Shown here: positions 62,410-64,000 of the stretch, in pieces
Layout: each line of letters opens with the position of its first letter
Position numbering within the stretch: the first letter of the stretch is position 1
Origin: Mesorhizobium huakuii
Lineage (GTDB): Bacteria; Pseudomonadota; Alphaproteobacteria; Rhizobiales; Rhizobiaceae
Direction of reading: 5' to 3'
Assembly (NCBI RefSeq): GCF_030160235.1
Contig: NZ_BSNY01000021.1
Coordinates: 330,051 to 394,050 of the forward strand
Length of the DNA stretch: 64,000 nucleotides
Made by a program: the position numbers and the translations under genes
Notes under the pieces: model-generated
What the model was told of the DNA's origin: nothing
Databases searched by the model: none
What the model saw: the letters and a program-made list of their open reading frames with translations, nothing else

Positions 62410-62744
62410 CGGGTACAGAGAGTTTCGATCGCCTGTTCCAGGCCCTGGCTGACCCATACCGGCGAGCCTTCATCGAGCGACTTGCCAAGGGGCCTGCCTC
62501 CGTGAAGGAATTGGCGGCGCCTGCCGAGGTGCAGTTGCCGGCAGTTCTCAAGCACCTGCGAGTGCTGGAAGAGGGCTGTATCGTGGTGAGCGAGAAGGTC
62601 GGGCGCATTCGCACCTACCGCATGCGTCCGGATGCGTTTCACGCGATGAGCGACTGGATTGATCGGCGTCAGAGCGAAATGAATGCAGCCTTTGACAGGC
62701 TTGCGTCGCTTATGGCTGACATGCCCGAGGGAAAGGATCACTAA
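62406..62744 (+). CDS. ArsR-family transcriptional repressor
   Basis: 112 residues. HTH: FQALADPYRRAFIERLAKGPASVKELAAPAEVQLPAVLKHLRVLEE, then the wing IVVSEKVGRIRTYRM. No metal-binding cysteine pair is present, as in the branch that pairs with SRPBCC proteins. It overlaps both neighbours (ATGA before, TAATG after), so GST, ArsR and SRPBCC form one operon, presumably autorepressed through the twin palindromes. Confidence 0.92.
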   Translation: MTGTESFDRLFQALADPYRRAFIERLAKGPASVKELAAPAEVQLPAVLKHLRVLEEGCIVVSEKVGRIRTYRMRPDAFHAMSDWIDRRQSEMNAAFDRLASLMADMPEGKDH

Positions 62745-63211
62745 TGGGCATGCGTGTTGACCACCGGACCTTTGTCATCGAGCGGGAGCTGCCCGGCAGC
62801 CCTGCTCACGCCTTCCGCTTCTGGTCAGAACATCAGCTGAAACGACGTTGGAGCGCATGCCACCCTGACTGGACGGTGATCGACGACTTGTTCGACTTCT
62901 GCCTGGATGGTAGTGAACGCATGATCTGGCGCATGCCGGATGGTACCGAGCAGGCGATGCTTGCCACCTATCTCGAAATCCATCCGCGTGAGCGGATCGT
63001 CTATTCCTATACCATGCGGACCAATGGCGTGAGCATATCGTCCTCCTTGGTCACGGTCGAATTTGTTGGCGGACTTGGCAAAACTCTGATGACTTTCACT
63101 GAGCAAGCAGTGTTTGGCGATCCGACGGACGGCGACATTCGCGAAAGTGGCACCGGCATTGGCTTTGAGCGCTTGAGGCAGGCGATGTTGGACGGTCAGT
63201 CCGTTTCTTAG
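62744..63211 (+). CDS. SRPBCC (AHSA1-type) domain protein
   Basis: 155 residues of START/AHSA1 fold: FVIERELPGSPAHAFRFWSEHQLKRRW, RMPDGTEQAMLATYLEIHPRERIVYSYTM, and a C-terminal helix FERLRQAMLDGQ. It probably binds a hydrophobic small molecule. The ATG overlaps the ArsR stop (TAATG). ArsR plus SRPBCC pairs are common in Alphaproteobacteria; their ligand is generally unknown. Confidence 0.9.
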   Translation: MGMRVDHRTFVIERELPGSPAHAFRFWSEHQLKRRWSACHPDWTVIDDLFDFCLDGSERMIWRMPDGTEQAMLATYLEIHPRERIVYSYTMRTNGVSISSSLVTVEFVGGLGKTLMTFTEQAVFGDPTDGDIRESGTGIGFERLRQAMLDGQSVS

Positions 63212-63298
63212 TTGCGAGCCTATTATTTTAAAGCAAGTGTCCGCCTCACCTGTTCGCTCGGCAGTCCGCTCTCCGGATGCGGATGGAGTTCGCTCGAC

Positions 63299-63350
63299 GA
63301 CCGAAATGGGGCGCAAAGCGGACGTCGAGCGTGAGCGCAACATTTCGGTC
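63299..63350. repeat. Inverted repeat downstream of the SRPBCC gene
   Basis: GACCGAAATG and CATTTCGGTC are perfectly inverted, 32 bases apart, between convergent genes. It could be a terminator or an intergenic repeat of the genome. Confidence 0.45.
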
Positions 63351-63418
63351 CGCAACTGACTTGTCTGAGTCCTGCAGCTTGTCTCCCGCTGTTAAGCAAG
63401 GGTTGGCTGATAGCCCCC

Positions 63419-64000
63419 TCACCCGCCACTTACCATCCCCCCAATCCCCTCCAGCAGCTCCCCCTGCTCGCCCACCCAGAACCAGTGATCCTCCCCCTCC
63501 ACCTCGACGAACCGCGCCCCTGGAATCCGCGCCGCCAGATACCGCCCGGCTTCCACCCGCACCGCGCGGTCACCCCTGCGGTGCAGCACCAGCGTCCTGG
63601 CCGAGACCTTTGACAGCAGCGGGCGGACATCGGCGTCGCGCAGCGCCTGCAGCAGGCCGGCGACGGCGCCGGGGCTGGAGGCGGCCCGGAGCAGGCCGGC
63701 CCACCAGGCGCGCGCCTGGCGGTCGGAGGCAACGCTTGGCGCGAAGGTTTCGATTTCCGCCGGGCCGCCCCAGCCGGCGAGCAGGCGCTGTTGCCACAGG
63801 TCATATTGCGCCGCTGTGAGCGCGAAGGGATAGTCGGGCGCGCGGCTGCCCTTGGCGAGCGAGCCCCACAGAACCAGGCCGGTCAGCCGGTCGGGATGGT
63901 CGACGGCAAAGCGGATGCAGCCCGGCCCGCCCTCCGAAGCGCCGACCAGCACGGCTTTGCGGCTGCCGGCCGCGTCCATGACAGCCAGTATGTCACGCGC
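63419..64000 (-). CDS. Alpha/beta hydrolase (5' part outside window)
   Basis: C-terminal 193 residues only; the frame stays open to the right edge. The nucleophile elbow G-A-S-E-G-G (AVLVGASEGGPGCIRFA), the acid-side RTLVLHRRGDRAV and the final His in EVEGEDHWFWVGEQ are present, so the catalytic domain is complete to its end. This branch often stands next to or is fused with an adenylate cyclase or a LuxR domain; the missing N-terminus would tell. Stop TGA at 63419. Confidence 0.82.
   Translation of the reverse strand, partial: ARDILAVMDAAGSRKAVLVGASEGGPGCIRFAVDHPDRLTGLVLWGSLAKGSRAPDYPFALTAAQYDLWQQRLLAGWGGPAEIETFAPSVASDRQARAWWAGLLRAASSPGAVAGLLQALRDADVRPLLSKVSARTLVLHRRGDRAVRVEAGRYLAARIPGARFVEVEGEDHWFWVGEQGELLEGIGGMVSGG

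Overview
The window is high-GC alphaproteobacterial chromosome, most like Mesorhizobium or a close Rhizobiales relative. Four things point there: the gene families present, an alphaproteobacterial-type SOS box (GTTC-N7-GTTC) in front of dinB, RIME-like palindromic intergenic repeats, and dense ATGA/TGATG-coupled operons. The genus is inferred from gene content; no rRNA or tRNA gene is visible. Both window ends cut through a gene (an acid phosphatase-type phosphoesterase on the left, an alpha/beta hydrolase on the right).

Layout. 1-6.1 kb: exported phosphoesterase divergent from a di-haem cytochrome c peroxidase, a membrane GGDEF-EAL protein, adenosine deaminase. 6.2-11.5 kb: SDR/LysR pair, then an amino-acid module (Lrp regulator, ornithine-cyclodeaminase family, FAD amine oxidase, DUF1275 membrane protein). 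11.5-17 kb: a MarR-controlled hydroxycinnamate (ferulate/coumarate) module (CoA ligase and hydratase/lyase), a BKACE enzyme and an amidohydrolase. 17-20.5 kb: uracil-DNA glycosylase family, a small protein, a PAS-PAS-GGDEF-EAL protein. 20.6-27.1 kb: a compact operon for the cell envelope, made of one exported repeat protein, two paralogous lipoproteins, a trypsin-like protease and a subtilisin-like protease. I do not recognise it as a described system. 27.5-41 kb: small stress and repair genes, including HxlR-controlled modules, an ada-ogt-2OG-oxygenase alkylation-repair cluster, an ECF-type sigma factor, SOS-controlled dinB, a very short RiPP-precursor-like peptide gene, rsgA and a 7-bp tandem repeat. 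41-43.5 kb: tyrosinase coupled to a DUF2182 membrane protein. 43.6-54.4 kb: a complete sugar/polyol catabolic locus (MocA oxidoreductase, RpiR regulator, SDR, mannitol-dehydrogenase-type enzyme, epimerase, and an RbsB/A/C-type ABC importer with two permeases).

54-60 kb is a low-density, scarred region. The 3' end of the last permease gene recurs twice as decaying copies (55.87-56.19 and 58.61-58.83 kb). Between the copies lie an orphan gene and an inverted phosphoethanolamine-transferase-like gene, followed by an IS481-family remnant. This looks like repeated insertion, or duplication with cargo, at the 3' end of a protein gene. 59.9-64 kb: a TetR/hydrolase module and a GST-ArsR-SRPBCC operon, each with clear palindromic operator candidates.

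The strongest leads for something undescribed are the dual-protease/lipoprotein operon, the triplicated permease 3' end with cargo, and the 28-residue peptide gene. Many local regulators have palindromes in the intergenic region where an operator would be expected.
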